The position numbers and the translations under genes were made by a program. Shown here in pieces: positions 8,948 to 20,382 of a stretch of 64,000 bases of DNA (the first letter of the stretch is position 1; every line of letters begins with the position of its first letter). This DNA comes from Diplonema papillatum (taxonomy: Eukaryota; Euglenozoa; Diplonemea; Diplonemida; Diplonemidae). A model generated the notes under the pieces. The model saw nothing but the letters and a program-made list of their open reading frames with translations, made no database searches and had not been told where the DNA came from. The stretch is taken from contig JAPJBO010000085.1 in the NCBI GenBank assembly GCA_030068145.1, positions 363,055 to 427,054 on the forward strand, written 5' to 3'.

Positions 8948-11900
8948 TAGGATCCACTACCATCAGTCTGACGAGGCTGTAAGTCGCTGCCTCCCAGCCA
9001 ACGACACATGGGATCTACGACCATCAGTCTGACATGGCAGTAAGTCGATCAACGACACATGTGTGCCGCGTGATCGTGATGTTGTCTGCAGGATCCACGA
9101 CCTTCAGTCTGGCGTGACTACAAATTGCTCTCCCGGTCAACGACACATGTGTGCCGCGTGATCGTGATGTTGTCTGCAGGATCCACGACCTTCAGTCTGG
9201 CGTGACTACAAATTGCTCTCCCGGTCAACGACACATGTGTGCCGCGTGATCGTGATGTTGTCAGCAGGATCCACGACCTTCAGTCTGACGTGACTACAAA
9301 TTGCTCTCCCGGTCAACGACACATGTGTGCCGCGTGATCGTGATGTTGTCTGCAGGATCCACGACCTTCAGTCTGGCGTGACTACAAATTGCTCTCCCGG
9401 TCAACGACACATGTGTGCCGCGTGATCGTGATGTTGTCTGCAGGATCCACGACCTTCAGTCTGGCGTGACTACAAATTGCTCTCCCGGTCAACGACACAT
9501 GTGTGCCGCGTGATCGTGATGTTGTCTGCAGGATCCACGACCTTCAGTCTGACGTGACTACAAATTGCTCTCCCGGTCAACGACACATGTGTGCCGCGTG
9601 ATCGTGATGTTGTCTGCAGGATCCACGACCTTCAGTCTGGCGTGACTACAAATTGCTCTCCCGGTCAACGACACATGTGTGCCGCGTGATCGTGATGTTG
9701 TCTGCAGGATCCACGACCTTCAGTCTGACGTGACTACAAATTGCTCTCCCGGTCAACGACACATGTGTGCCGCGTGATCGTGATGTTGTCTGCAGGATCC
9801 ACGACCTTCAGTCTGACGTGACTACAAATTGCTCTCCCGGTCAACGACACATGTGTGCCGCGTGATCGTGATGTTGTCTGCAGGATCCACGACCTTCAGT
9901 CTGACGTGACTACAAATTGCTCTCCCGGTCAACGACACATGTGTGCCGCGTGATCGTGATGTTGTCTGCAGGATCCACGACCTTCAGTCTGGCGTGACTA
10001 CAAATTGCTCTCCCGGTCAACGACACATGTGTGCCGCGTGATCGTGATGTTGTCTGCAGGATCCACGACCTTCAGTCTGGCGTGACTACAAATTGCTCTC
10101 CCGGTCAACGACACATGTGTGCCGCGTGATCGTGATGTTGTCTGCAGGATCCACGACCTTCAGTCTGACGTGACTACAAATTGCTCTCCCGGTCAACGAC
10201 ACATGTGTGCCGCGTGATCGTGATGTTGTCTGCAGGATCCACGACCTTCAGTCTGGCGTGACTACAAATTGCTCTCCCGGTCAACGACACATGTGTGCCG
10301 CGTGATCGTGATGTTGTCTGCAGGATCCACGACCTTCAGTCTGGCGTGACTACAAATTGCTCTCCCGGTCAACGACACATGTGTGCCGCGTGATCGTGAT
10401 GTTGTCTGCAGGATCCACGACCTTCAGTCTGACGTGACTACAAATTGCTCTCCCGGTCAACGACACATGTGTGCCGCGTGATCGTGATGTTGTCTGCAGG
10501 ATCCACGACCTTCAGTCTGGCGTGACTACAAATTGCTCTCCCGGTCAACGACACATGTGTGCCGCGTGATCGTGATGTTGTCTGCAGGATCCACGACCTT
10601 CAGTCTGGCGTGACTACAAATTGCTCTCCCGGTCAACGACACATGTGTGCCGCGTGATCGTGATGTTGTCTGCAGGATCCACGACCTTCAGTCTGACGTG
10701 ACTACAAATTGCTCTCCCGGTCAACGACACATGTGTGCCGCGTGATCGTGATGTTGTCTGCAGGATCCACGACCTTCAGTCTGGCGTGACTACAAATTGC
10801 TCTCCCGGTCAACGACACATGTGTGCCGCGTGATCGTGATGTTGTCTGCAGGATCCACGACCTTCAGTCTGGCGTGACTACAAATTGCTCTCCCGGTCAA
10901 CGACACATGTGTGCCGCGTGATCGTGATGTTGTCTGCAGGATCCACGACCTTCAGTCTGGCGTGACTACAAATTGCTCTCCCGGTCAACGACACATGTGT
11001 GCCGCGTGATCGTGATGTTGTCTGCAGGATCCACGACCTTCAGTCTGGCGTGACTACAAATTGCTCTCCCGGTCAACGACACATGTGTGCCGCGTGATCG
11101 TGATGTTGTCTGCAGGATCCACGACCTTCAGTCTGGCGTGACTACAAATTGCTCTCCCGGTCAACGACACATGTGTGCCGCGTGATCGTGATGTTGTCTG
11201 CAGGATCCACGACCTTCAGTCTGACGTGACTACAAATTGCTCTCCCGGTCAACGACACATGTGTGCCGCGTGATCGTGATGTTGTCTGCAGGATCCACGA
11301 CCTTCAGTCTGGCGTGACTACAAATTGCTCTCCCGGTCAACGACACATGTGTGCCGCGTGATCGTGATGTTGTCTGCAGGATCCACGACCTTCAGTCTGG
11401 CGTGACTACAAATTGCTCTCCCGGTCAACGACACATGTGTGCCGCGTGATCGTGATGTTGTCTGCAGGATCCACGACCTTCAGTCTGGCGTGACTACAAA
11501 TTGCTCTCCCGGTCAACGACACATGTGTGCCGCGTGATCGTGATGTTGTCTGCAGGATCCACGACCTTCAGTCTGACGTGACTACAAATTGCTCTCCCGG
11601 TCAACGACACATGTGTGCCGCGTGATCGTGATGTTGTCTGCAGGATCCACGACCTTCAGTCTGGCGTGACTACAAATTGCTCTCCCGGTCAACGACACAT
11701 GTGTGCCGCGTGATCGTGATGTTGTCTGCAGGATCCACGACCTTCAGTCTGGCGTGACTACAAATTGCTCTCCCGGTCAACGACACATGTGTGCCGCGTG
11801 ATCGTGATGTTGTCTGCAGGATCCACGACCTTCAGTCTGGCGTGACTACAAATTGCTCTCCCGGTCAACGACACATGTGTGCCGCGTGATCGTGATGTTG

Positions 11901-12790
11901 TCAGCAGGATCCACGACCTTCAGTCTGACGTGACTACAAATTGCTCTCCCGGTCAACGACACATGTGTGCCGCGTGATCGTGATGTTGTCTGCAGGATCC
12001 ACGACCTTCAGTCTGGCGTGACTACAAATTGCTCTCCCGGTCAACGACACATGTGTGCCGCGTGATCGTGATGTTGTCTGCAGGATCCACGACCTTCAGT
12101 CTGGCGTGACTACAAATTGCTCTCCCGGTCAACGACACATGTGTGCCGCGTGATCGTGATGTTGTCTGCAGGATCCACGACCTTCAGTCTGACGTGACTA
12201 CAAATTGCTCTCCCGGTCAACGACACATGTGTGCCGCGTGATCGTGATGTTGTCTGCAGGATCCACGACCTTCAGTCTGGCGTGACTACAAATTGCTCTC
12301 CCGGTCAACGACACATGTGTGCCGCGTGATCGTGATGTTGTCTGCAGGATCCACGACCTTCAGTCTGGCGTGACTACAAATTGCTCTCCCGGTCAACGAC
12401 ACATGTGTGCCGCGTGATCGTGATGTTGTCTGCAGGATCCACGACCTTCAGTCTGGCGTGACTACAAATTGCTCTCCCGGTCAACGACACATGTGTGCCG
12501 CGTGATCGTGATGTTGTCTGCAGGATCCACGACCTTCAGTCTGGCGTGACTACAAATTGCTCTCCCGGTCAACGACACATGTGTGCCGCGTGATCGTGAT
12601 GTTGTCTGCAGGATCCACGACCTTCAGTCTGACGTGACTACAAATTGCTCTCCCGGTCAACGACACATGTGTGCCGCGTGATCGTGATGTTGTCTGCAGG
12701 ATCCACGACCTTCAGTCTGACGTGACTACAAATTGCTCTCCCGGTCAACGACACATGTGTGCCGCATGACCTTGAAGTCGTCCGATCGAA
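8948..12790. repeat. 88-bp tandem satellite, about 42 units
   Basis: Units of 88 bp contain GGATCCACGACCTTCAGTCT, CAAATTGCTCTCCCGGTCAA and CACATGTGTGCCGCGTGATC. The first two units (8948-9090) and the last (12760-12860) are degenerate, and the centre is almost uniform. A single G/A variant (GGCGTGAC versus GACGTGAC) recurs mostly every third to fourth unit. A rarer TCAGCAGG variant appears in two units, near 9260 and 11900. There are no open frames of note. Confidence 0.97.
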
Positions 12791-12860
12791 CAGGCTGCTC
12801 TCTGGTCAACAACACATCCAATAGCGTCTCGGCAGGGTTCACGACCTTCGGTGAAAGAAA

Positions 12861-13614
12861 GCGGGCATTCGGTAAGAACAATGGTGGGTCGCCAACTCTT
12901 TGCCAGTCAGAAAAAAACGAGGTTGAATTTGTACTTCGCTTCTTCGCACGGCGCGGGAGGGGGCGAGCTTTTAATAGAACAGACAGCGGCGGGGGGGAGA
13001 GGGGCGGACTCGCGGTGGAGGCGAGCAGCGCATGGAGGCGAAAGGAAAAATAAGAATGAAGCCTACTCTTCGTGGTCTTTTGCATGAGGTTCTTGGACTC
13101 AGATGGAGGTCAGTTTTGTCCGCTTCGAAAGGATAAGCATGACACTGTGTGGCGCTGATGGCACGCGGGTACTAGCTGCTTGTCCGCTCTTCTCAATTCC
13201 AAAGTATGCGGACAGCTATGCTGCACCGCTTACTACAACGGATGCATAGGTGTCCAGGTCTACTGGTCAACACTGCGTCGCTTTAACCCATCTCCGGAAT
13301 CTGGAACATCAACGAGATAACGGAGCAAGCAGCATGGTGAAAGCCATACGGTGAAATACGTCATGCTGTCCGCGCGTACAGGGAATAAACCTCGTTGCGG
13401 AAAACACGCGCCACCGCTAGGCTAATTGGCAAAAGAGGGTTTTGATAAAGTCGAAAGCCCGAGAACAAGCTTTGCTGTTCCAGCCTGCACGTGCCTCCAG
13501 CACAACGGGCCAGCAGCGTTGGGCGTCCCGCTCCGTTCTACATTCACAAAGCTGAAAACGAAAGAAGATTTCTAGGTGGGGGGGGGAAGCGAGAACGTGC
13601 TTGGAATGCAGCTC
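12861..13614. other. No gene recognised
   Basis: Weakly coding-looking short frames on both strands, none with a recognisable motif. No repeat shared with the rest of the window apart from the flanking satellite edge. Confidence 0.4.
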
Positions 13615-13690
13615 AACCCTTTGTCCTGTCTGCACCGCGTTTCAGTCCTTCACGCCACGAACAGTCGGCGGACCATCGTCAGCGCGGATC
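13615..13690. repeat. Motif D copy
   Basis: Reads CTGTCTGCACCGCGTTTCAG, TCCTTCACGCCACGAACAG and GGACCATCGTCAGCGCGG, aligning with the motif D copies at 27650-27740 and 51600-51690. It lies about 230 bp from the decayed copy of the coiled-coil gene's tail. Confidence 0.6.
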
Positions 13691-13923
13691 GGCCAGGTGG
13701 CTGTTCGTAACTCGCCATAGCGGAGGAAAGGCAAGAGTAACGCCGCAACGAAAACCCCCAATGCAATCGAGCTATCAAAAGCTCTGAGCGGGCGCGGCGC
13801 TCTCTTATTCGAAATCCGGGACACCGCGAGAGTAGGGCAAGAAGTGCGTAGTCTTGTTGCAGAAATTGAAGAAAGGGAAACAGAGCTGTTGTGTAAATAG
13901 CTGCACGGTCTCCTCTACGTCGG

Positions 13924-14128
13924 TGAAGCGTCCAGTCGTCGTCATCTGTGTACGACGGGAAGTGTGCCCTCCGCCAGCGCTGCCGCCGCGCCGGCAGCGC
14001 TGGCGTCGGGCGACGTGTGCAGCGGCGCACCGGACTTCCGGGGAAGCATGGCCATCATGCCCTCCCCATCATGCCCTCCCCATCATGCCCTCCTGGCCGG
14101 CAAATTCGCTCAAAGTCCTGTCGACCCT
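13924..14128 (-). pseudogene. Decayed copy of the coiled-coil gene's 3' end
   Basis: Aligns with 14306-14525, the last roughly 70 codons of the adjacent gene, in the same orientation. The match starts GAAGCGTCCA and ends GGCCGGC.AATTCGC. It has several deletions and an internal triplication of CATCATGCCCTCCC, so no frame survives. It is considerably older than the p30 tail copy. Confidence 0.85.
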
Positions 14129-14277
14129 TCCCCTTTGACTCTACGCCACGTTTCCCGGGTACTGCAGCGGTGCCCAGCTCTCTGCCTCTGGATCCAAGGA
14201 CGTCGAAAAGCATCTGGACTGAGACCAGCGTCTAACGGTCTGCTCTAGTAGTTTCTTCAAGACGTTCTTCTCTACGT

Positions 14278-15243
14278 TCAGTAGTTCCGCCTCGAATTCG
14301 CCATTTGAAGCGTCCAAGGCGCGACTGCGCGAAGCTGCTCGTCGTCGTCGGTGTACGACGGCTGGGATGCGTAGCGGCCGGGGGGTGCGGAAGCGTAGCC
14401 GCCCGTCGCCGCGCCGGCGGCGCTGGCGCCGGGCGACGTGAGCGGCGGCGCGCAGTACTTCCGGGCGAGCATGACCATCATGTCCTCCTCGTGGCCGGCG
14501 AATTCGCGCAGGATGGCGTCGACCTCCGAGATCTTGGCCGGGTTGTGCACCGAGTAGAACTGCACCAGCTGCTGCCTGTACCGGTCCTGCGACCGCCCCA
14601 CGCCACCACCACCGCCACTGGCGCCGGGCGGCGACCGCTGCCCGCCGAACAGCGGCGCGATCTGCGCGACGCGGCTCTGCCCGGCGGGGCTGCCGCCCAG
14701 CACCATCCCCGGCGTGCTGCCGTGGGCGTCGGGCAGGGCGCCGCCGCCGCTGGTTCCCGGGCGCTCGCCGCCGGCTATCTTCCGCGCGGTGCTCGATCGG
14801 TACTTCTCCGCCGGCATTTGGCCCGTCGTCCGCATGTGCTGCTGCTGCAGCTCTTTGTTGCGCTCCAGAGCGACCTCGAAGTCGTACGCGAGGTGGTGCA
14901 ACTCTTCTTCACTCTGCTTCAGGTGCTCTTTGAGTTGTTTTATGTAGCTGTCTTGCTCCAGCGACGCTTGCTTCGAACGCAGGTTCTCCACCTGCGCCTG
15001 CGCAAGCTGGTTGCACAAGTTGGCGAGGGTCTCTTTCAGGCTGTTAACCTCCTCTTGGAACTTCGTAATCTCCTGCTTGTACGCCTCCTTCTGCGCCTCC
15101 AGCTCCTTCTTCTTCAGGCGCTCGAACTCGACGTGGTCCTTGATCTCTTCGAAGTCGATGGCGACCTCAAACACGTTGTCGCAGTGGGGGCACGACGTGG
15201 CCGTAAATGTCGGTGCCGGTTGCAAACGGAGCTCGAGGGCATC
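14278..15243 (-). CDS. Coiled-coil protein with Cys pair and C-terminal NPxK motif (terminal exon)
   Basis: The exon opens at an acceptor (CGCGCGACAG) and encodes about 321 residues. Near the start is a Cys-pair motif (SCPHCDNVFEVAI). A Glu/Lys/Gln-rich coiled coil of about 130 residues follows (from DFEEIKDHVEFERLKKKELE to NKELQQQHMR), then a Gly/Pro/Ser linker. Near the end is VHNPAKISEVDAILREFAGH followed by EEDMMVMLARKY. The latter resembles the NPxK...VDxxLxxxxGxE...LxxKY motif that closes many trypanosomatid and other protist coiled-coil proteins. Function is unknown, and a cytoskeletal role is only a guess. Upstream exons lie beyond 15243 and were not identified. A decayed copy of the tail lies downstream. 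Confidence 0.7.
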   Translation of the reverse strand, partial: DALELRLQPAPTFTATSCPHCDNVFEVAIDFEEIKDHVEFERLKKKELEAQKEAYKQEITKFQEEVNSLKETLANLCNQLAQAQVENLRSKQASLEQDSYIKQLKEHLKQSEEELHHLAYDFEVALERNKELQQQHMRTTGQMPAEKYRSSTARKIAGGERPGTSGGGALPDAHGSTPGMVLGGSPAGQSRVAQIAPLFGGQRSPPGASGGGGGVGRSQDRYRQQLVQFYSVHNPAKISEVDAILREFAGHEEDMMVMLARKYCAPPLTSPGASAAGAATGGYASAPPGRYASQPSYTDDDEQLRAVAPWTLQMANSRRNY

Positions 15244-15344
15244 CTGTCGCGCGTTGGTTTTTTTCTCGCGTGGGTTTGAAAGTCTTAGCTTGACGGCAAG
15301 TGGGCAGCGCCCTGCAGAGCCCAGTACAAAGTCAGGCTTTGATA

Positions 15345-15625
15345 GGCCCGACAAGACTCAAGCGTGTCTCCGTAGGATCCGTAGTAAGATCCGATAAAAC
15401 TCAAGTGTGTCATATATCGCTCCAATAAGCTTCAAGTGTGTTCTTCGCAGGATCCGATAAGACTGGGATGTGCTTTAGCAAGATCGTAATATCCGATAAA
15501 ACAAGTGTGACATGGCTAGTTCCAATAAATTTTCAAGTGTGTTCGCATAGGATCCGAGAAGACTCAAGTGAGCCTTCGTATAAGAACCGACAATAATTCA
15601 CCCTGACAAGACTCACCCTGTGCCT
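15345..15625. repeat. Imperfect short tandem repeats around GATCCGATAAGACTCAAG
   Basis: Five or six imperfect units share the elements GATCCGATAA, ACTCAAGTGTG and TTCCAATAA at spacings of roughly 50-60 bp. The region lies in the presumed upstream intron of the coiled-coil gene. Confidence 0.65.
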
Positions 15626-16487
15626 TCGTCAGATCCGGTCTCATGCGTCGTGGAACACACGTTGAGACTCCTTGGTACAAAACAGGAAGCAGACCTGGGT
15701 GATCGGAAGTCCCTCCGTATCAGCGACTGAGAGAGTGCCGGCGGGCGCATAGGCATGTGGATCGCCCCGTAGACCAGAAGAAGGTGCGATAGGAGACCCC
15801 GGCCCCGCGGGAGGCCCGAGGCCTTTGGAGTCAATACCTCCCAAGCTCGCCCCCAGGCTGGGTGGACCCCGGCCAGGGGCCGCTTCCGACATTGATGCCC
15901 GGGAGGACCTGTTGCCCTCGGGGCGGGGGCTATATGGGTTCGGCTTTTTGTTCTTTTTTTACCCTTCCTTTAGCTTTTTTCTTCTTTTCTTCGCGCGTTG
16001 CCCTGTTGATGTACGGGTTCCCGGCGATTTGCAGCAGTCCTTACCTACATTGTTCTGTCGGCCAGAGGCTTTTAGCCTAGGAGAGCTATTGCGGTTAAGT
16101 GCACGGCCCGATGCAAGAGAATGAGATCTCCCCTGTTTTTGCCATGCACATCCACAAGACACCCTACTACACGAAGAAAGTGCAGCTTTCCAGGATAGGT
16201 AACCCTGTCCCCGCGTGAAGCGTTTCAAGGGTCAACCCTTCCTTCAAAAAGAGACGACTGCATCATCCGGGGCCTGTGGACATGGTCAACAGGATCGTCA
16301 ATGTGTCACCACTTCAGATCTCTGCATCCGGGTTGCGGACTGTTCACGCATTCTCTTTCGGCAATCCTGCACGTCCGAGCAAGCTCGTCAGTGGCAGCTT
16401 TGAGGCGAGCAATTACACCTTGCCTTAGGACCGACTGACCCGGTGGGACTCACTTATATCCGGAAGTCAGGCCGTTGCGCTCTCACA
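15626..16487. other. No gene recognised
   Basis: Contains open frames up to about 100 codons on both strands without motifs, and no clear repeat. The pyrimidine tract near 15945-15995 could serve as a splice signal on the plus strand, but no exon follows that I can support. Confidence 0.4.
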
Positions 16488-16556
16488 GTTTCACTGAGGG
16501 AGTTGATGCACCACAAAAAAGTCGATTAGAGAACTTAACACAGCATCAGGCTGCGT
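16488..16556. repeat. Repeat E (uninterrupted copy)
   Basis: CACAGTTTCACTGAGGGAGT, then GATGCACCAC, AAGTCGATTAGAGAACTT and ACACAGC. The same host sequence at 8487-8745 is split by the insert at 8536-8715, so this copy serves as the empty-site comparison. It ends directly at the stop codon of the next exon. Confidence 0.75.
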
Positions 16557-16774
16557 GTTAGTCGTATCCTGGGGCCCCTCCGTCTCCACCTCCCCGTGCG
16601 ACGATGCCAGCGTCTTCTTCGTTGGTGTTGGTGTCGGTTTTGTGCGCAGAGCAATGCTGGTACTTACCGCCTTCCTTTACCGGGGGTCGAATGTAGAGGC
16701 ATGAATGGCCCTCGACGTATCTGATTTCTCTTTTGAGAAGCTCCCGGCTGTTCGCTGCAAGTTCAACAACAAAC
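16557..16774 (-). CDS. Possible terminal exon, protein unknown
   Basis: Begins at a CCTCAACCAG acceptor and ends at TAA. It encodes about 72 residues, from FVVELAANSRELLKREIRYV through CLYIRPPVKEGGKYQHCSAH to an acidic, Gly-rich end (GGGDGGAPGYD). The alternating hydrophobic pattern and composition look like real protein, but I do not recognise the family. A possible preceding exon between 16890 and 17030 could not be joined convincingly. Confidence 0.35.
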
Positions 16775-17048
16775 CTGGTTGAGGCTCGAAGAATGGGCAG
16801 AAAAGACCCACAGAAGAAGTGTGAACACGGGTTTTTTTTGCCTAGAGGCTTTCGTGTTCTTCTGCAGATGCTTTGAGCTAATCTGTGTCTGGGAAGCTTG
16901 GACGCCACAACCCCACGGGCGGGTCTGGCAGTCAATTCGACGCACTTCCACGGGACATGGGTGCCGTCGGGCGAGCAGCTGGTGGAGCCCTACACGCGGG
17001 GGACCTCGTTGCCTCGGTTCCCGGTGCAGCTTCCGCTTCCGCGGATAC

Positions 17049-17285
17049 GTGCGCCACACCCTTTGGCTTGTTTTGGTGTGTTCTCGGGAAAGGTCAGCGC
17101 GGTGGCGGTGACCACGAGAACACATACAGTGGTGGGTGGTGGGAGGCCCTGGGACTGCTAAGGCGAGACTAATCACACCCTTTGACTTGTTTTGATGTGT
17201 TCTCGGGAAAGGTCAGCGCGGTGGCGGTGACCACGAGAACACATACAAGTGGGTGGGGAGAGGCCCTGGGACTGCTAAGGTGGGG
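17049..17285. repeat. 126-bp tandem duplication, each copy with a stable hairpin
   Basis: Two head-to-tail copies start near 17049 and 17175. Each contains TGTGTTCTCG, and about 27 nt later its exact complement CGAGAACACA. A nested GGTCA/TGACC pair forms the inner stem. The 10-bp outer stem is identical in both copies although the surrounding bases differ. Confidence 0.85.
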
Positions 17286-17531
17286 CTAACCCCGTCCCTG
17301 TCCCTCCCAGGGAACCGGAATGTCGCTAGATGCACTTGTCCTCGACCTATCCTCGCCCGGTCAGGCGCGTCGTCATGTCATGCGTGGAAGGACCTGGCAG
17401 GAAGGAAAAAGGGCGGTTGGCCTCAAAGTACACGTGCAGAGAAAAAGGAGGGAGAACAAAGAAGAAAAAAAGGAACATATAAACGAACAGTAGCTGAGAG
17501 ACGGCAGGATGAAAAAAAAAAAAAAAAAAAA

Positions 17532-17702
17532 GACAGGCGCTTCGTTTTGTTTGTGCGTGCCGGTTGATCGTTTTCCCACTTGTATTTATCCTGTGTGTAT
17601 TCAGGTAAGAAATTCTGATCAACCACCAAAACACGCTGCCTACGTCTTTTTAGCCTGCACAATACATTGAAGGGCAACCCACAAGATTGTTAGTACTAAA
17701 AA
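17532..17702. repeat. Family A repeat, full-length copy
   Basis: About 170 bp containing GCGCTTCGTTTTGTTTGTGC, CGGTTGATCGTTTTCCCACT, AATTCTGATCAACC and, at the end, TTAGCCTGCACAATACATTG plus AAGATTGTTAGTACTAAAAA. A near-identical inverted copy lies at 45296-45475. Further copies lie at 18022-18158, 18660-18725, 24826-24925, 45688-45822, 47060-47165 and 47655-47815. The GGTTGATC/GATCAACC pair gives it internal inverted symmetry. No protein is encoded. Confidence 0.8.
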
Positions 17703-18021
17703 ATAGAGGTCCGCGCATACAAAGGTTCCGTGCAGCCCCCCTTCGACGGATTCTATTCACTAATTTCTTTCTTGACTCTTTTTTTTGAGAGTATTTTTGA
17801 GGTTTAAAGGACCGGTGTTTTATTAGAGTTGTCTGGCTGGGAGTCAAAGAGTAAGGGGGGGAACGGGGGAAGTGGATGTTGCTGATGTCGGGCGATTTCT
17901 CACCACGACATGGAACCGGATTGGAAGTCTCCTAACGCGTTCTAGGGTGCCTTGGACTACGTGGGGTGGCGGCGTCGTGTTTCAGAGTCAAAGCTTTAGC
18001 TGGCGGTTCGTATCACGGGGG

Positions 18022-18158
18022 GGCGCTTCGTTTTGTTTGAACGTGCTGATTGATCAACTTCGCACTTGTTTTTACCCTGCTTCTCGTCAGGCTCGCAATC
18101 CCCAGGACACGCTGGCTACATGCATTGTAGGCAACTCGCAAGATTGCTGGCACTAAAA
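18022..18158. repeat. Family A repeat copy
   Basis: Diverged copy in the same orientation as 17532-17702, from GCGCTTCGTTTTGTTTGAAC to GGCACTAAAAA. It retains TTTTTACCCTG, ACACGCTGGCTACATGCATT and GCAAGATTG. Confidence 0.75.
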
Positions 18159-18199
18159 ACCCGAGTTTGGGCCGATAACTCCACGCTTCGGCACTAGAC

Positions 18200-18869
18200 T
18201 AGCTTGATCGTCGCGCTCAGGCGCGCGTTTGGTAGTTCGAACTTGATGCGCAGCAACATGTGCGTGGGTGCGCGTGTGCGTGTGACGATAGACAGGCACA
18301 AGTCGCTACTGACTATCTCTTCGCACGCGTCGTGCGGGCTTCGTTGTCTGCCCCCCGACTGTACTGTTTATCTCCGGTGCGCGTTTCACGTCCACTGCGG
18401 AGTCTGACGAGCCGAGGACTCAGCCTCCATTTCTCCTCGCGGGTTGTTCTGGCCGGGGCCTCGATTCGTCTCGGATCCACCTTTTGCGTCTCCGCCTGCT
18501 CGTTTTCGCCGGTTGGAAACGCAGGCTGTCCCCGAATGCCACTAATAACTGTATTAGTGCCATTACGGGCGCGGGCAAAAACCTCAACTTTGAATTATAG
18601 CTGTCCCCTTCTTTGGCCGCGTTGCTTTTTCTCTTCTTGTTTTTTTGCCCTCCCCCTTTTGTTTAATACTTCCGGGCAGGGAATTCTGATCAACTGCCAC
18701 AACACGCGGCGCCGACGTAAAAAGCGTTTCGAGAGGGCGACTGCAGAATTGCGAATACCGGTTTTGAATGATGGGCTTGGCGGCTTCCACACCTAGATTT
18801 CCGACAAAAGGGAAGGAGTCGGGTTATCCGTTGTTCTCGTTTCGCAAGGCTCCGGATAGACCGTGATGG
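18200..18869. other. Repeat remnants, no gene
   Basis: 18200-18240 (CTTGATCGTCGCGCTCAGGC) resembles the right part of the SINE-like insert at 8536-8715. 18660-18725 is a partial family A copy (GGAATTCTGATCAAC). I see no supported coding sequence. Confidence 0.5.
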
Positions 18870-19021
18870 TTTGGGTTCGTTTTGGGTTAGAATGCAAAGT
18901 ATATGTCGCGATAATCTGCATCGCCGGCATCGCGGTTATCTCTTCGCACGCGACGGATCATGCGTTTGCCTTTTCCGCTCGTCTTGATCATCGCGAGGCG
19001 CGCGTTTGGTGCTTCGCTTCT
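18870..19021. mobile_element. SINE-like insert, second copy
   Basis: Starts TTTGGGTTCGTTTTGGGTTA and matches 8536-8693 through GAATGCAAAG, ATAATCTGCATCGCCGG and GGTTATCTCTTCGCACG. It is flanked by CCGTGATGG at 18861-18869 and 19022-19030. The second motif is locally repetitive, so the target duplication is less certain than for the first copy. It lacks about 25 bp of the other copy's right end. Confidence 0.65.
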
Positions 19022-19030
19022 CCGTGATGG

Positions 19031-19685
19031 ACCGCAGTATACAGCTCCAGACAATTCTACGCAGGTCTAGGGGATAGGGATGGACCTGATAGACCGCGGT
19101 GGACCGTGATGCACTGTGACAGCGGGCAATTCGATGCGGTTCCAGGAGATAGGCCGGCCTACGTTCGTGTTTCCGACGATCCCGCGTGTTTTTGCTTCTC
19201 GCGATAACTAGTGTAGTGGTGGGGCAGGGCGCTGCCCGTTCCCTCTCATGCGGCCTGCTGTCCCATCGTCTGCCGCGTCGGCGACTGTGTCTTGAAGTTC
19301 CACCCTTCAAGGAACGCCAGGCCGATGAGAATCGACCGCTGGCCTTCATTGTAAGGGACGGAAGCTCGTGGACCAAGCAGGGATGTACCAGTACGACAGT
19401 GCTACGAAAATACTACCGTAGGAAGCGAATCGGTGGCGAAGCCAAGCAATCTTTTTCGCATTTCGTTCTCGCTGGATAGCCATTCGACGGTGCAAAGCAA
19501 CGCAGAAAAGGTAAGCAACGATTCCCGTTCATCCGCGAACGTCGTGACACCTCGGAACACTGAACATCGGGGGGCAAATGCGAGCGAAGACCAGAGGAAT
19601 GCGATCAAACACAGTGCCGTTCTTGCTGGGCTCACTCTGCTACACAAACGAAAAACAGGCGCATCTGCCACACTGTCTGCCCTTT
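19031..19685. other. No gene recognised
   Basis: Short overlapping frames only. No repeat shared with the rest of the window was noticed. Confidence 0.4.
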
Positions 19686-19865
19686 TAGAGTTAAAGTTCG
19701 CTTGAAATTCCGGGGGTTTAGGGTCTCCGTGTGACCGTTCATGAATGGATTCTCTTAGAGCAAGAAAGGGCTATGTGGTTACGGGTTGTATATTTAGTGC
19801 ACGCTTTCGTTATGGGTTATGGCTAGCCATGTCCGGGACTGTTTGTGACCGACACCAAGTACTTT
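19686..19865. repeat. Dispersed repeat, partner of 2785-2915
   Basis: Same order of shared segments as 2785-2915, with about 60 extra bases between TCTCTTAGAGCAAG and GGCTAGCCATG. Confidence 0.6.
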
Positions 19866-20214
19866 GTCGGCTCGTGATTAAGCTAGTGCTCGATCTTCCA
19901 CGTTCCAATTTCTTTCTAGATACTAAGACAGGCTCTTTTTCCTCTTTTTCGAATGATGGTTCCTTGAGAGTTCTCAGAGTTTAAACTTTCTTTAGCAGGA
20001 CTCGTGCACGTGTGCCACTGTCGGTGTCGCCCCAGTAGACAACAAAAGGGACGCCTCCATGTAGTTTGAATACTCTCGTTCACCGTTCGCAGTGTTCCGT
20101 TGATTTTTCTCCTCCTTTCTTTTCTCTTGGTGCTGCCCCCTCAACGACGGCAGACTAGCACCCGGAAGGGGTTGCTTCCTTTTCGGGCGGCTATCAATTT
20201 CTTCCCCTGTCGGC
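19866..20214. other. No gene recognised
   Basis: A/T-rich. Nothing recognisable. Confidence 0.4.
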
Positions 20215-20382
20215 CCAAGTTAAAGGGGGGTCGAATAATAACAGTTCTTTGACACGCGCCTGGTTGTCTAAAAACGCTACCACTATTTGATCCTACTACT
20301 GTTCGGCTACCCGGAACTTTTTTTAGTATTCGACGAATCGAATAGTACCACAGGTGCTATTATTCGACCCCCTTTACCTTGG
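20215..20382. mobile_element. 168-bp MITE-like inverted-repeat element
   Basis: Terminal inverted repeats of about 27 bp: left 20215-20242, right 20355-20382, sharing AAAGGGGG, TCGAATAATA and CA. The interior has no frame and contains a small palindrome (ATTCGACGAATCGAAT). The ends are too symmetric to be chance. A target duplication is not clear. It is a miniature element of unknown superfamily. Confidence 0.8.

Noticed and set aside
14305..15279. 324-codon plus-strand frame opposite the coiled-coil exon
   Set aside because: Antisense shadow. Leu/Arg-rich, without domain features.
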